A DNA stretch of 64,000 nt from Pseudomonadota bacterium. Its GTDB lineage: Bacteria; Pseudomonadota; Gammaproteobacteria; Burkholderiales; Methylophilaceae. The stretch covers positions 186,001 through 250,000 of the forward strand of contig JAKQIT010000074.1 in the NCBI GenBank assembly GCA_029556915.1, read 5' to 3'. Under the pieces are notes generated by a model, which worked only from the letters and a program-made list of their open reading frames with translations, was not told the DNA's origin and searched no databases. Both the position numbers and the translations under genes were made by a program. Positions 54,895 through 64,000 of this stretch are shown piece after piece (position 1 is the stretch's first letter; every line of letters begins with the position of its first letter).

Positions 54895-56346
54895 ATGAAA
54901 GATAAAATTCCTAGTTTATCTATCATGCCAACAAAACCACTTTGGGCGATAGGGCTGTACTTGCTTGCTGGCGCGCTCGCCAGTTGCGCTACAGAGCCGT
55001 ATCAATCTCAGCCTTTAACGCCACAAGCATCGCTTACTCGCATTAAGGAGCAAAATCCTAACAGTGCAGATTTTCATGCTTATTTAATAAAGCAAGGCTA
55101 CAAATCTTCTGAATTGCCTATTGCCACTTGGGGTTTACGCGAGCTGACTTTATGTGCGTTGTTTTATCACGCCAAACTGGATGTAGCAAAAGCGCAATAT
55201 GGGCTAGCGCTCGCTGCAATCGACAGCGCTGGCATACAGCAACCCCCTAGCATAGGCGGTCATGTATCGCATAGCAATCAAAAAAATGACGATTTAAGTC
55301 CGTGGGCGTTTGGTTTGCAAGTGGACATTCCTATCCAAACGACTAACAAACGTGCGATTAAAGTTGAAGAAGCACAACATTTAGCAGAAGCTGCGCGACT
55401 AGATATTGCCGACACTGCTTGGCAAATAAGACTAGCAATCGCGACTGATTTACTACAATTACACGAAAACACCGCGAATATTGCGCAACTCAACAACATG
55501 CTTGCATCGCATGAAAAAATAATCAACATGTTGCAAAAGCGCGTAGCAGCTGGATTAAACTCTAATACCGACCTAAGCAATTACAAGCTCGCTCAACAAC
55601 AATTGCAATTTTCGCTCACAACCGCGCAAGCTAAAACTGCGGAAATTCGTGCCAGACTAGCGGCCGATTGCGGCTTATCGGTGGAAAAACTCAATCAGCT
55701 CAACATCCAAACTTTAGACTTAGATGCGGCACTTAAACAGCAGCAAAGTGTTTTAAGTAACATGATGACTTCTGAAGCTTTACAAGAAATAACGTTGCTC
55801 AATCGTATTGATATTCGCAGCGCGCTAGCCAAATATGCGGCAGCTGAAAGCAAAATCAAGCTCGAAATTGCCAAGCAAACGCCCGATATTTCACTGAGTC
55901 CGGGCTTAGCTTTTGAGTTTGGCGATACTATCTGGTCTTTAGGCATTAACGCCCTGCTGAGTTTTGCACAAAAAAATAAAACCATGATTGCGGAAACCAA
56001 ACAACTACGTGAAATTGAAGCAGCTCAATTTGAGGCTTTGCAAACGCAAACATTAGCAAATTTAGCGCAAGTGCAAACACAATATCAAGCGGCAAATGAA
56101 ACGCTAACAGCGCAAAGACAATGGCTTGCGGCACAAACGGCCCAACATGAAAAACAACAGAAGCAATTTGATGCAGGCTTAATTGACCGCTTAGCGTTCA
56201 CCCAAAGTGGGCTAAATCAGCAACTAGCCTTGCAACAACTACAAACTGCGCAATTTGCGGTATTACAAGCAGCACTGCGCTTAGAAGATGTGATGCAATA
56301 TCCTATTGAGGTAACGTCCATGTTACCAAGCGAGCTTATGCCATGA
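54895..56346 (+). CDS. TolC-family outer membrane efflux lipoprotein
   Basis: The 483-residue protein has a signal peptide with a lipobox (LLAGALASCATEP, Cys near residue 31). Long amphipathic helices rich in Ala, Gln and Leu follow in two repeats (LAEAARLDIADTAWQIRLAIATDLLQL; LAQVQTQYQAANETLTAQRQWLAAQ), as in TolC/CusC channels. It should form the outer-membrane exit duct for the adaptor and RND pump encoded next. The adaptor start overlaps its stop by four bases. Confidence 0.88.
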   Translation: MKDKIPSLSIMPTKPLWAIGLYLLAGALASCATEPYQSQPLTPQASLTRIKEQNPNSADFHAYLIKQGYKSSELPIATWGLRELTLCALFYHAKLDVAKAQYGLALAAIDSAGIQQPPSIGGHVSHSNQKNDDLSPWAFGLQVDIPIQTTNKRAIKVEEAQHLAEAARLDIADTAWQIRLAIATDLLQLHENTANIAQLNNMLASHEKIINMLQKRVAAGLNSNTDLSNYKLAQQQLQFSLTTAQAKTAEIRARLAADCGLSVEKLNQLNIQTLDLDAALKQQQSVLSNMMTSEALQEITLLNRIDIRSALAKYAAAESKIKLEIAKQTPDISLSPGLAFEFGDTIWSLGINALLSFAQKNKTMIAETKQLREIEAAQFEALQTQTLANLAQVQTQYQAANETLTAQRQWLAAQTAQHEKQQKQFDAGLIDRLAFTQSGLNQQLALQQLQTAQFAVLQAALRLEDVMQYPIEVTSMLPSELMP

Positions 56347-57407
56347 ACAAAAAATCTTTGCTGATTGTGCTGTTACAAACCATTATTATCATTATTTTAT
56401 TTTGGATGCTGGTGTTTTACGGCAAAGATGAATACGAGGATTTTCAACAGGAGCAAGAAGAAGAAATTGAAACGCCCAACCGCGTTAGTGAAAAAGAAGG
56501 TATTAGCAGTATCACACTATCCCCCGCCACTCAAAAAAATAGTGGCATTAAAACAGATGTAGTACAAGCAATCGCGTTTGAGGGCGAAATTAAAAGTTAT
56601 GGTAATGTAGTCAATATAGATGGCTTAATTGATGCCAAAACACTTTATTTAAACCTAACTTCTGAGCTTAATTTAAGCAATGCGAGTCAAGCCCAAAACC
56701 AAGCACAATATGAGCGGCTTAAAGCCTTAAATGCTGATGATAAAAACGTGTCTGACCGCGCAGTACAAGAAGCGCAGGCGCTGGTCAATGCAGATGCTGC
56801 AAAACGCAATGCAACGATTGCGCAAATTAAACAGTTGAAAGAAAGTACGCAACTCAAATGGGGCAATGCGTTAGCGCAATTGGTGTTTGCTAGCAAACCA
56901 CCCGCGCATTTACAAGCTTTACTAACCAGAAACAATGTTTTGGTGCAAGTCGGCTTACCTCTCAACACGGCAACGCCAAAAGTGGGTTCAAGCATTCAAA
57001 TCACCCCACTTAATGCGAGCAGTCAAGCGATACTAGCGCACTATGTTTCACCCGCAACCCAAAGTGACCAAAGTGGCTTCGGTAAAACTTATTATTACAC
57101 CGCGCCAGCAGATTTACTACGCATTGGCATGCGTGTGAATGCGGAGATAGACCCAAATGCGAATGATGCAAAACAAGGTGTCGTGATTCCTAACAGCGCT
57201 GTAGTTTGGTATGCCGGCAAAGCATGGGCATATTTTAAAGAAGATGATAATCACTTTATTCGCAAACCTATAGACACTGATACCGAAATTGAAGAAGGTT
57301 GGTTTAATCAAGCGATTGCGGCCGATAGCATAGTTGTGACCAGTGGCGCGCAGTTGCTGTTGTCTGAAGAATTTAAGTATCAGATTAAGAATGAAAATGA
57401 AGACTAA
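56343..57407 (+). CDS. Efflux RND transporter periplasmic adaptor subunit
   Basis: The 354-residue membrane-fusion protein has an N-terminal anchor (residues 6-24). A barrel-sandwich and coiled-coil region follows (NLTSELNLSNASQAQNQAQYERLKALNADDKNVSDRAVQEAQALVN), then a beta-barrel part with GMRVNAEIDPN and GVVIPNSAVVWYAGKAW. It links the RND pump to the TolC-like channel. No His/Met-rich metal-binding N-terminus of the CusB type is present. A strong hairpin covers its stop codon. Confidence 0.87.
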   Translation: MNKKSLLIVLLQTIIIIILFWMLVFYGKDEYEDFQQEQEEEIETPNRVSEKEGISSITLSPATQKNSGIKTDVVQAIAFEGEIKSYGNVVNIDGLIDAKTLYLNLTSELNLSNASQAQNQAQYERLKALNADDKNVSDRAVQEAQALVNADAAKRNATIAQIKQLKESTQLKWGNALAQLVFASKPPAHLQALLTRNNVLVQVGLPLNTATPKVGSSIQITPLNASSQAILAHYVSPATQSDQSGFGKTYYYTAPADLLRIGMRVNAEIDPNANDAKQGVVIPNSAVVWYAGKAWAYFKEDDNHFIRKPIDTDTEIEEGWFNQAIAADSIVVTSGAQLLLSEEFKYQIKNENED

Positions 57408-57429
57408 AAAAATGGATTTTTTAGTCTTC
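57399..57429 (+). other. Intercistronic hairpin between adaptor and RND genes
   Basis: GAAGACTAAAAAA and TTTTTTAGTCTTC form a perfect 13-bp stem with a 5-nt loop. The first arm contains the last two sense codons and stop of the adaptor gene. No U-tract follows the stem, so it looks more like an mRNA stability or translation element than a classical terminator. Confidence 0.6.
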
Positions 57430-57498
57430 ATTTCAGGGCAAGCGGACGCAGCAAAGCTGTGTGATGCTGGAGCTAAAATGAAAGCTGAGAGATAAGAC

Positions 57499-60400
57499 AT
57501 GATGTCCACCCTCGTCCGCTTTTCTATACGCTATGCTGGCGTGATGATAGGCTTAGCGATGCTGGTAGTGCTTTACGGTATTTTTAGCCTAACGCGTAGC
57601 AATTTAGATGTTTTTCCTGAGTTTTCACCGACACAAATCATCATTCAAACTGAATCGCCCGGTTTATCCGCCGAATTAGTTGAGCGTTTAGTAACGCAAC
57701 CCATTGAAAGCGCAGTAGCTGGCAGCGTTGGCGTTGCCGAGATACGTTCGCAGTCTATCCCGAGCTTATCAGTAGTAACAATCATTTTTGATGAACGTAC
57801 CGATATATATAAAAATCGGCAAATTATAGCTGAACGACTTAGTACGCTTTCAAATCAGATTCCTAAGGGAATCACGCCTAACATTACACCTCTCACCTCT
57901 TCTGCCAGCACAGTGCTGGGCTTCGGGTTAACTTCTGATTCGCGTAGCTTGATGGAACTTCGCACTTTAGTAGATTGGACAATTACGCCCCATTTGCTTG
58001 CTATCCCCGGTGTGGCCGATGTGAATGTATTTGGTGGGGATGTGCGGCAGTTTCAGGTGCAAATTGACCCACAAAAATTGGTGCAATACCAGCTCAATAT
58101 TAATGACGTGGTCAAAGCCACGCAACAAGCCACAGGGGTGAGTGGCGCTGGTTATATTGAAAATAGTAATCAACGGATTATTATTAACACTGACGGGCAA
58201 GCGACTTCACCAGAAATGCTTGCCAAAACAACACTGATTCATCGCGATGGGCAAACTATCACGCTGGGCGATATTGGTCGCGTGGTAGAAGGTATGGCAC
58301 CTTCTATCAGTGCCGCCGCAATTGATGGTGAGGTGGGTATTTACTTGTCAGTGCAAGGTCAACTTGGCGCAAACACCCATGCCGTGACGCAAGCGATTGA
58401 AACTGCGCTGCAAGATTTAAAACCTGCGCTAGCTAACGAGAAAGTCATTTTACACGAAGGCCTATTTCGCCCTGCCAACTTTATTGAAACCGCTATTAAG
58501 GGCGTACGGACTGACATTCTCATAGGCTCCGTTCTAGTCGTCACCATTTTATTTTTATTTTTGTTTAATGCGCGCACGGCATTTATATCGGCAACCGCCA
58601 TACCACTTTCATTGCTCAGTGCCATTATTGTGCTCAGTTACTTTAATATTGGTCTCAATATTATGGTACTAGGCGGCTTGGCTATTGCATTGGGCGAGGT
58701 GGTAGATGATGCGATTATCGACACGGAAAATATTTTTCGTAGGCTGAAAGAAAATCGCTTGCTAGCACAGCCATTGCCTATTCAACGCGTGGTGTTTGAT
58801 GCTTCAATGGAAGTGCGTAGTTCGGTGGTGTATGCCACAATTATTGTCGTTCTGGTATTTATGCCACTTCTTACACTGAGCGGTGTAGCAGGTAAATTAT
58901 TTGCACCGCTAGGCTATGCATACATCGCCGCCATTGTGGCTTCATTAGTCGTTGCGCTCACACTTACCCCTGCACTATGCTACTTACTACTAGGCAAAGC
59001 AAAGCTTGAGACTGACGATTCCCCCCTTATTAAATGGATTAAACATCATTACGTGCATTTGCTGCACCAAATTGAATACCGTTATAAAGCTGTATTGATT
59101 GCTAGCTTTGCGTTTATTGCGTTAGGTTTAGGTATCGTGCCATTATTCAAAAGCCAATTTATTCCGGCATTGCACGAAGGGCATTTTATTATGCACATGA
59201 CCGCCGTGCCGGGCACTTCTGAACAAGAGTCACTTCGTTTAGGTCAGCGCGTTGCCAAAGTAATAGGCGAGATTAAAGGGGTAAAATCGGTTACGCAGTG
59301 GGTGGGGCGCGCCCAAAATGGCGCAGACACCTTTGGCACGCATTACAGCGAGTTTGAAATTGAAATCGGCACACTTTCTGGGGAAGAGCAAAACCGCATT
59401 TTAGAGGATATTCGTGAAGAGCTAGCCGGTGAAGTTGAAGATGAAGACGGTGATGGCGTGGCAGAAATTGGCTTTGTTGGTGTGAATTTTGCCATCAACA
59501 CTTTTTTAACTGAGCGCATTGAAGAAACCATTTCTGGTTATGCCGCCTCAACAGTCATCAACATTTATGGCAACGATTTAGATGCGCTAGACCGTGATGC
59601 CCAAAAAATAGCCGCGATTGTTGAAAGCACAACGGGTGCTGATGCTGTGCAAGTACAATCGCCACCTGGTACGCCACAAGTGGTCATTCGGCTACGCCCC
59701 GACAAACTCAACGTGTGGGGGTTACAACCGGTAGAAGTGCTCGATACCATTCGTGCGGCGTATGAAGGCGTGCCCATTGCGCAAGTGTATATGGGTAGTC
59801 GCGCCGTAGGTGTTAGTGTAGCGCTAGATATAGAAGCGCGCGATGACATTGGCGACATCGGCAATATTCCGCTATTTAATCCTGCCGGCAAACTTTTACA
59901 CCTCAAAGACATTGCGTGGATTAGCCAAGAAAATGGCCGCTCAAAAATTTTGCATGCAGGCGCTAAACGTATCCAAACAGTCACCGCTAATGTACAAGAC
60001 CGTGAAGTAGAAGACTTTACTGATGAGCTTAAAAACCGCATCAAAAAAGAAGTACAACTTAGCGAGGGCAATTACCTGCATTTTACAGGTGAGGCTGAAG
60101 CCAATGCACAATCACGCGAAGACTTAATTACCCATGCCCTATTAGCGGGTGTAGCAATTTTTCTGATGCTCTACATTGCCTTTGGGCGACTGCGCAATTT
60201 ATTGCTGACCTTTGCTAACTTGCCATTTGCGCTAATTGGCGGTGTGCTGGCAGCCATGTTTACTGGCGGCTGGATTTCACTTGGCTCACTGGTGGGTTTT
60301 GTTACGCTGTTTGGCATTACCCTGCGCAACTCGATAATGATGATTTCACACTTTCAACATCTCGTTGATGCAGAAAACTGCTCGTGGGATTTGCACACTT

Positions 60401-60630
60401 GCATTCGCGGGGCTTCAGAGCGCCTACCCTCCGTGTTGATGACTGCACTTGTCACCGCACTAGGGCTGTTGCCATTAGCAGCGGGTAGCGGCCAACCAGG
60501 GCGGGAAATTGAAGGCCCGATGGCGACCATTATTGTAGGTGGTTTAATTACTTCTACCATTTTAAATCTGCTGATTTTACCAACCATTATGCTGCACTTT
60601 GGCAAGTTTGAGAAAATCAGCGATGATTGA
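57499..60630 (+). CDS. CusA/CzcA-family efflux RND permease
   Basis: The 1043-residue pump has twelve predicted membrane segments and two periplasmic loops. It opens VRFSIRYAGVMIGLAMLVVLYGIFSLTRSNLDVFPEFSPTQIII, the heavy-metal RND start. In TM4 the segment LGEVVDDAIIDTEN keeps the Asp and Glu of the relay, but the first CzcA Asp (DFG) is missing. Metal specificity is therefore uncertain. It is the third gene of a TolC-adaptor-pump operon, about 90 bp after the adaptor. Confidence 0.92.
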   Translation: MMSTLVRFSIRYAGVMIGLAMLVVLYGIFSLTRSNLDVFPEFSPTQIIIQTESPGLSAELVERLVTQPIESAVAGSVGVAEIRSQSIPSLSVVTIIFDERTDIYKNRQIIAERLSTLSNQIPKGITPNITPLTSSASTVLGFGLTSDSRSLMELRTLVDWTITPHLLAIPGVADVNVFGGDVRQFQVQIDPQKLVQYQLNINDVVKATQQATGVSGAGYIENSNQRIIINTDGQATSPEMLAKTTLIHRDGQTITLGDIGRVVEGMAPSISAAAIDGEVGIYLSVQGQLGANTHAVTQAIETALQDLKPALANEKVILHEGLFRPANFIETAIKGVRTDILIGSVLVVTILFLFLFNARTAFISATAIPLSLLSAIIVLSYFNIGLNIMVLGGLAIALGEVVDDAIIDTENIFRRLKENRLLAQPLPIQRVVFDASMEVRSSVVYATIIVVLVFMPLLTLSGVAGKLFAPLGYAYIAAIVASLVVALTLTPALCYLLLGKAKLETDDSPLIKWIKHHYVHLLHQIEYRYKAVLIASFAFIALGLGIVPLFKSQFIPALHEGHFIMHMTAVPGTSEQESLRLGQRVAKVIGEIKGVKSVTQWVGRAQNGADTFGTHYSEFEIEIGTLSGEEQNRILEDIREELAGEVEDEDGDGVAEIGFVGVNFAINTFLTERIEETISGYAASTVINIYGNDLDALDRDAQKIAAIVESTTGADAVQVQSPPGTPQVVIRLRPDKLNVWGLQPVEVLDTIRAAYEGVPIAQVYMGSRAVGVSVALDIEARDDIGDIGNIPLFNPAGKLLHLKDIAWISQENGRSKILHAGAKRIQTVTANVQDREVEDFTDELKNRIKKEVQLSEGNYLHFTGEAEANAQSREDLITHALLAGVAIFLMLYIAFGRLRNLLLTFANLPFALIGGVLAAMFTGGWISLGSLVGFVTLFGITLRNSIMMISHFQHLVDAENCSWDLHTCIRGASERLPSVLMTALVTALGLLPLAAGSGQPGREIEGPMATIIVGGLITSTILNLLILPTIMLHFGKFEKISDD

Positions 60631-60722
60631 ATAACCTATAGGGTTGGGGCATAGGTATTTATTTATAAAGTTAGACTTTATAAAATCTCTAAAACTTGCA
60701 ATAAACAATACTCGCAAAATAT

Positions 60723-61769
60723 CTAAAATACTTTTAATTTTTTTATCAAAAAATTAATCTTTTGATTTTCATAAAGATTTAACTCGCTAAATCTTTCTTG
60801 CGTAAGCTCAGCTTCAATCATTTCTTTACAGTCAACTTTTTGTAATTCAACTTTTACAACCGAACCAACTGCATTGATATAACGAACTACCGCCTGAAAT
60901 GCTTGTTTGTTTTCTAATGAATGACTATAGATTTCTATATCATGTGGACGTACAAATGCTAATGCATTCCCGTTATGGTTTGAATCCACTTTAACCCCTA
61001 AACCCGAAATGTTTGCAATCCCATTATGTATCTGACTTTCAAACTGATTCACATTACCCAAAAACTGGTAAACAAATGGGGTGGCTGGTTGAGAATAAAC
61101 ACTTTGGGGAGAGCCTATTTGCTCAATCTTACCTTGATTCATGACAACAATAGTATCCGCAACCTCTAGGGCTTCTTCTTGGTCATGTGTTACAAATACA
61201 CTGGTAATATGTAGTTCATCATGCAACCGACGCAACCAACGACGCAATTCCTTTCGCACCTTTGCATCCAATGCACCAAAAGGCTCATCCAGTAGTAATA
61301 CTTTGGGCTCAACTGCTAAGGCGCGTGCTAATGCAATCCGCTGTCGCTGCCCGCCTGAAAGCTGTGGTGGGTAACGGTCTGCGAGCCAATCAAGTTGTAC
61401 GAGATTTAATAATTCATGTACACGGCATCTAATTTCCACATCACTTGGGCGAGTTTGTTTTGGGCGAACCCTTAATCCAAACGCTACATTTTCAAATACG
61501 GTCATATGCCGAAATAGTGCGTAATGCTGAAATACAAAGCCAACTTCACGCTCACGTACTGCACGTTCGGTAGCATCTGTGCCATGAAAATGTATGCTGC
61601 CACTATCCGGCGTTTCAAGACCAGCAATGATGCGAAGCAAAGTGGTTTTACCGCAACCTGATGGTCCTAGCAAGGCAACAAGTTCACCTGTTGGTACTTG
61701 TAGTGATACCTCATTGAGTGCACTAAAGTTGCCAAAACCCTTTTTAATATTTTTAATTTCAATGCTCAT
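60723..61769 (-). CDS. cysA: Sulfate/thiosulfate ABC transporter ATP-binding protein
   Basis: The 348-residue ATPase has [18 protein letters not shown] (Walker A), [15 protein letters not shown] (signature) and [23 protein letters not shown] (Walker B), plus a C-terminal TOBE-like regulatory region. The [20 protein letters not shown] segment is typical of CysA. It drives sulfate import with CysT and CysW. One base separates it from cysW. It is convergent with the RND gene. Confidence 0.95.
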   Translation of the reverse strand: MSIEIKNIKKGFGNFSALNEVSLQVPTGELVALLGPSGCGKTTLLRIIAGLETPDSGSIHFHGTDATERAVREREVGFVFQHYALFRHMTVFENVAFGLRVRPKQTRPSDVEIRCRVHELLNLVQLDWLADRYPPQLSGGQRQRIALARALAVEPKVLLLDEPFGALDAKVRKELRRWLRRLHDELHITSVFVTHDQEEALEVADTIVVMNQGKIEQIGSPQSVYSQPATPFVYQFLGNVNQFESQIHNGIANISGLGVKVDSNHNGNALAFVRPHDIEIYSHSLENKQAFQAVVRYINAVGSVVKVELQKVDCKEMIEAELTQERFSELNLYENQKINFLIKKLKVF

Positions 61770-61770
61770 A

Positions 61771-62679
61771 TCAGTCCTTGATTACTCTTTCCATTATTTC
61801 TCTCTCAATGCCTTCTGCATTTTTGGCTGATTGCCACTCAACGTAGGTTTTAAGAGCCAACGTGAGCAAAGCCAACAACGCTAATATCGAAGCCACTGCA
61901 AAAGCTGCCGCATAGTTATATTCGTTGTATAAAATTTCTACATGCAAAGGTAAAGTGTTGGTTAATCCTCGAATATGACCAGAAACCACAGATACTGCTC
62001 CAAACTCACCCATGGCGCGGGCATTACATAAAATCAAGCCATACAATAATCCCCATTTAATATTTGGCAAGGTAACATACCAAAACATCTGCAAGCCATT
62101 AGCGCCCAGCACCATAGCCGCTTCTTCTTCCTCTTTACCTTGTGCTTGCATGAGTGGAATCAGCTCACGTGCCACAAATGGAAAGGTGACAAATGTGGTC
62201 GCAAGTACAATACCTGGAATCGCAAAAATCACTTTAAAATCATGGTCAGACATCCATTCACCGAACCAACCTTGCGCGCCAAATATCAGCACATAAATGA
62301 GACCTGCAATCACGGGTGAAACTGCAAAAGGTAAATCAATCAAAGTAATTAAAAAACTTTTGCCTTTAAACTCAAATTTTGCAATGGCCCAAGCTGCCGT
62401 CACCCCAAATATTAAATTAAGCGGTAAAGAAATAGCTGCCGCAGTTAAGGTCAGTTGAATGGCTGATAACGCATCTGGTTCACTCAAAGCTGAAAAGTAG
62501 GTTTCAATTCCTTTTCTTAAGGCCTCCGTAAACACGGCTGCAAGCGGCACAAATAAAAATAAACTTAAAAATAGCAAAGTAATGCCAACTAAGCTGTAGC
62601 GCACCAAGGCAGGTTCTGATGTTGCTTGGTTAAGACCAACCTTGCTGTGATATTTACTATATTGTGTGGTGCTAGTCAT
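61771..62679 (-). CDS. cysW: Sulfate ABC transporter permease CysW
   Basis: The 302-residue permease has six membrane segments. [20 protein letters not shown] and the EAA loop [22 protein letters not shown] are CysW signatures, and [35 protein letters not shown] marks the subunit specifically. It lies 9 bp after cysT and directly before cysA. Confidence 0.95.
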   Translation of the reverse strand: MTSTTQYSKYHSKVGLNQATSEPALVRYSLVGITLLFLSLFLFVPLAAVFTEALRKGIETYFSALSEPDALSAIQLTLTAAAISLPLNLIFGVTAAWAIAKFEFKGKSFLITLIDLPFAVSPVIAGLIYVLIFGAQGWFGEWMSDHDFKVIFAIPGIVLATTFVTFPFVARELIPLMQAQGKEEEEAAMVLGANGLQMFWYVTLPNIKWGLLYGLILCNARAMGEFGAVSVVSGHIRGLTNTLPLHVEILYNEYNYAAAFAVASILALLALLTLALKTYVEWQSAKNAEGIEREIMERVIKD

Positions 62680-62688
62680 ATAAAACCC

Positions 62689-63516
62689 TTATTTAATTGA
62701 GCTATAGCGGCGATTACTCCACCACTGAAAGCCATTAATCGCAAATAGGAGGATAAATGAAATCACCAACATAACTGCCGCAACAGCGGTTGCTCCTGCA
62801 TAATCATATTGCTCTAGTTTGGTGATAATAATAAGCGGGGTTATTTCAGACAACATCGGCATATTGCCAGCAATAAAAATCACTGAGCCATATTCTCCAA
62901 TCGCACGGGCAAATGCTAAAGCAAACCCTGTGATCACCGCAGGCCATATTGCAGGTAAAATAATTTTATAAAACACTTGCCAGCGGTTTGCACCTAAACT
63001 TGTTGCGGCTTCTTCAACCTCTGCACCTAAATCTTCAAGTACTGGCTGCACTGTACGCACCACAAAGGGTAAGCCTATAAAAGTGAGCGCCACTATCACA
63101 CCTAACGGCGTATAAGCAATGGTAATGCCGAGTGGCTCAAGCAAGCCGCCAATCCAACCGTTTTTAGCATAAATGGCCGATAGTGCAATACCTGCTACCG
63201 CGGTGGGTAGAGCAAAAGGAAAATCCACAAAAGCATCCACCAGTTTTCTGCCAAAAAACTGATAGCGCGTAAGTACCCAAGCAGTTAGCACGCCAAACAC
63301 AACATTAATAAGTGCTGCAATGAATGACGCTCCAAACGTAAGTTCGTATGAAGCTAATACGCGTGGCGAGGCCACAGCTTCTAAAAAGTCGGTCCAACTG
63401 AGCGTAAATGTTTTAAAAAACACGGCTGAAAGCGGAATTAAAACAATTAAACTCAAATACAAGAGTGCATAACCTAGCGATAAGTTGAACCCTGGAAGCG
63501 TGTTTTTTTGTGCCAT
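62689..63516 (-). CDS. cysT: Sulfate ABC transporter permease CysT
   Basis: The 275-residue permease has six membrane segments. PRVLASYELTFGASFIAALINVVFG, FPFALPTAVAGIALSAIYA and the EAA loop ATSLGANRWQVFYKIILPAIWPAV are typical of CysT/CysU. ARAIGEYGSVIFIAGNMPMLSEITPLIIITKLEQYDY identifies the subunit. It is the first of cysTWA. The sulfate-binding protein gene is not adjacent and must be elsewhere. Confidence 0.95.
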   Translation of the reverse strand: MAQKNTLPGFNLSLGYALLYLSLIVLIPLSAVFFKTFTLSWTDFLEAVASPRVLASYELTFGASFIAALINVVFGVLTAWVLTRYQFFGRKLVDAFVDFPFALPTAVAGIALSAIYAKNGWIGGLLEPLGITIAYTPLGVIVALTFIGLPFVVRTVQPVLEDLGAEVEEAATSLGANRWQVFYKIILPAIWPAVITGFALAFARAIGEYGSVIFIAGNMPMLSEITPLIIITKLEQYDYAGATAVAAVMLVISFILLFAINGFQWWSNRRYSSIK

Positions 63517-63617
63517 TTTTTGTAAGTATTACCCAATTAGAATTAAATTTGCTGGCACTTTATCAGCATTTTATATACCGATTAAATACTTTATCGCCAT
63601 AAATTTATATCTTTTAG

Positions 63618-64000
63618 TTATATTGATTGCACTCCCACAAATCGCTTTTGTATGAAGTCTGAGGCGTGTAGTTGTGAAGTTGTGTTGGCAATGCCTAAAA
63701 AATCTCCTTGCACTAGTCCAAACCCTGCTTTTAGTGCAATTTCAAATTGTGCTTGCGTGTTCACATTGCCAATCACTGGCCTAGCCCCTAGATCTTTACT
63801 CAACTGTGCAAGTCCTTTTAATGTAGTTTGCAGACGTGGCTGCGTTTCAGCCTCTTGAATCAAACTTGGGTCAAACTTAATATAATCTGGAGACATCTTC
63901 CACAAACGACTCACTAGCGAGTGCTTATTACCAAAATAATCCACGGCAATTTTATAGCCACGGTCATGGTAATTATCAATTGCGGCGGCCAATTGACGCT
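63618..64000 (-). CDS. Degenerate EAL-domain protein (partial, 5' end outside window)
   Basis: The frame is open to the right edge and shows the C-terminal part of an EAL fold: GYKIAVDYFGNKHSLVSRLWKMSPDYIKFDPSLI and AQFEIALKAGFGLVQGDFLG. The catalytic DDFG is DYFG, the substrate-loop GTGYSS is lost and the usual AEGVE is VIGNVN, so phosphodiesterase activity is unlikely. It may be a c-di-GMP or protein-binding EAL relative. About 100 bp separate it from cysT on the same strand. Confidence 0.75.
   Translation of the reverse strand, partial: RQLAAAIDNYHDRGYKIAVDYFGNKHSLVSRLWKMSPDYIKFDPSLIQEAETQPRLQTTLKGLAQLSKDLGARPVIGNVNTQAQFEIALKAGFGLVQGDFLGIANTTSQLHASDFIQKRFVGVQSI

Noticed and set aside
1-64000. 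CRISPR array
   Set aside because: The only recurrent repeats are dispersed kilobases apart as single hairpin units with unlike flanks, with no regularly spaced direct repeats and no cas genes.

Overview
The window looks like the chromosome of a methylotrophic betaproteobacterium of the Methylophilaceae type (Methylotenera/Methylophilus-like). This rests on betaproteobacterial gene neighbourhoods (hfq-hflX-hflK-hflC-DUF2065-hisZ-purA; tig-clpP-clpX-lon-hup-tRNA-ppiD; rluC divergent from rne), moderate-to-low GC, and a compact cluster for the archaeal-type C1 carriers tetrahydromethanopterin and methanofuran (DmrB-like flavoprotein, dihydropteroate synthase-like protein, DUF447 protein, MfnB). 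No rRNA, prophage or CRISPR array is visible.

Layout. 1-3.1 kb: partial ubiG, mtaD-like deaminase and an OmpA-family porin. 3.3-6.6 kb: four packed C1-carrier biosynthesis genes. 6.7-13 kb: the purA to hfq cluster, all on the minus strand. 13.2-16.4 kb: a nicotinamide phosphoribosyltransferase and PRPP-synthetase-like pair facing an NrtR-type regulator, with a perfect palindrome between them. 16.4-23 kb: sppA-like protease, Rieske protein, HAD phosphatase, rluC, then rne with a long leader. 23.2-28.1 kb: crcB, glgA, a candidate sigma-54-driven small RNA, orn, an M48 protease and rsgA. 28.3-31.7 kb: an overlapping HD-GYP/EAL pair for c-di-GMP signalling. 31.8-36.3 kb: queD, rfbB, dnaQ, rnhA, a methyltransferase and gloB. 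36.4-42.7 kb: mltD-like transglycosylase, a peptide ABC importer lacking ATPases, and fabI. 42.8-51.6 kb: ppiD, tRNA-Asp, tRNA-Val, hup, lon, clpX, clpP and tig. 51.7-54.3 kb: an accessory patch with a type I secretion ATPase remnant, a BrnT/BrnA toxin-antitoxin pair, orphan small genes and a REP-associated tyrosine transposase (RAYT). 54.3-60.6 kb: tRNA-Leu and a TolC/adaptor/RND efflux operon. 60.7-64 kb: cysTWA and a partial degenerate EAL gene.

The strongest unifying observation is a dispersed REP-like element. Eleven copies occur in 64 kb, each a 12-bp stem with an 11-nt loop and a directional tail ending near CTCGGG. They sit between genes or at gene ends. One forms the 3' coding end of the DmrB-like gene, one lies in the 5' end of a substrate-binding lipoprotein gene, and one encodes the C-terminus of the RAYT itself, the likely mobilising enzyme.

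Two other systems deserve attention. The first is a -24/-12 promoter driving a roughly 60-nt RNA with a CU-rich anti-Shine-Dalgarno stretch and a terminator hairpin. The second is the NrtR-linked pair, which could regenerate NAD from nicotinamide either by the classical NadV route or by a NARP1-like route from ADP-ribose. All functions are inferred by reading the sequence; no database search was run.
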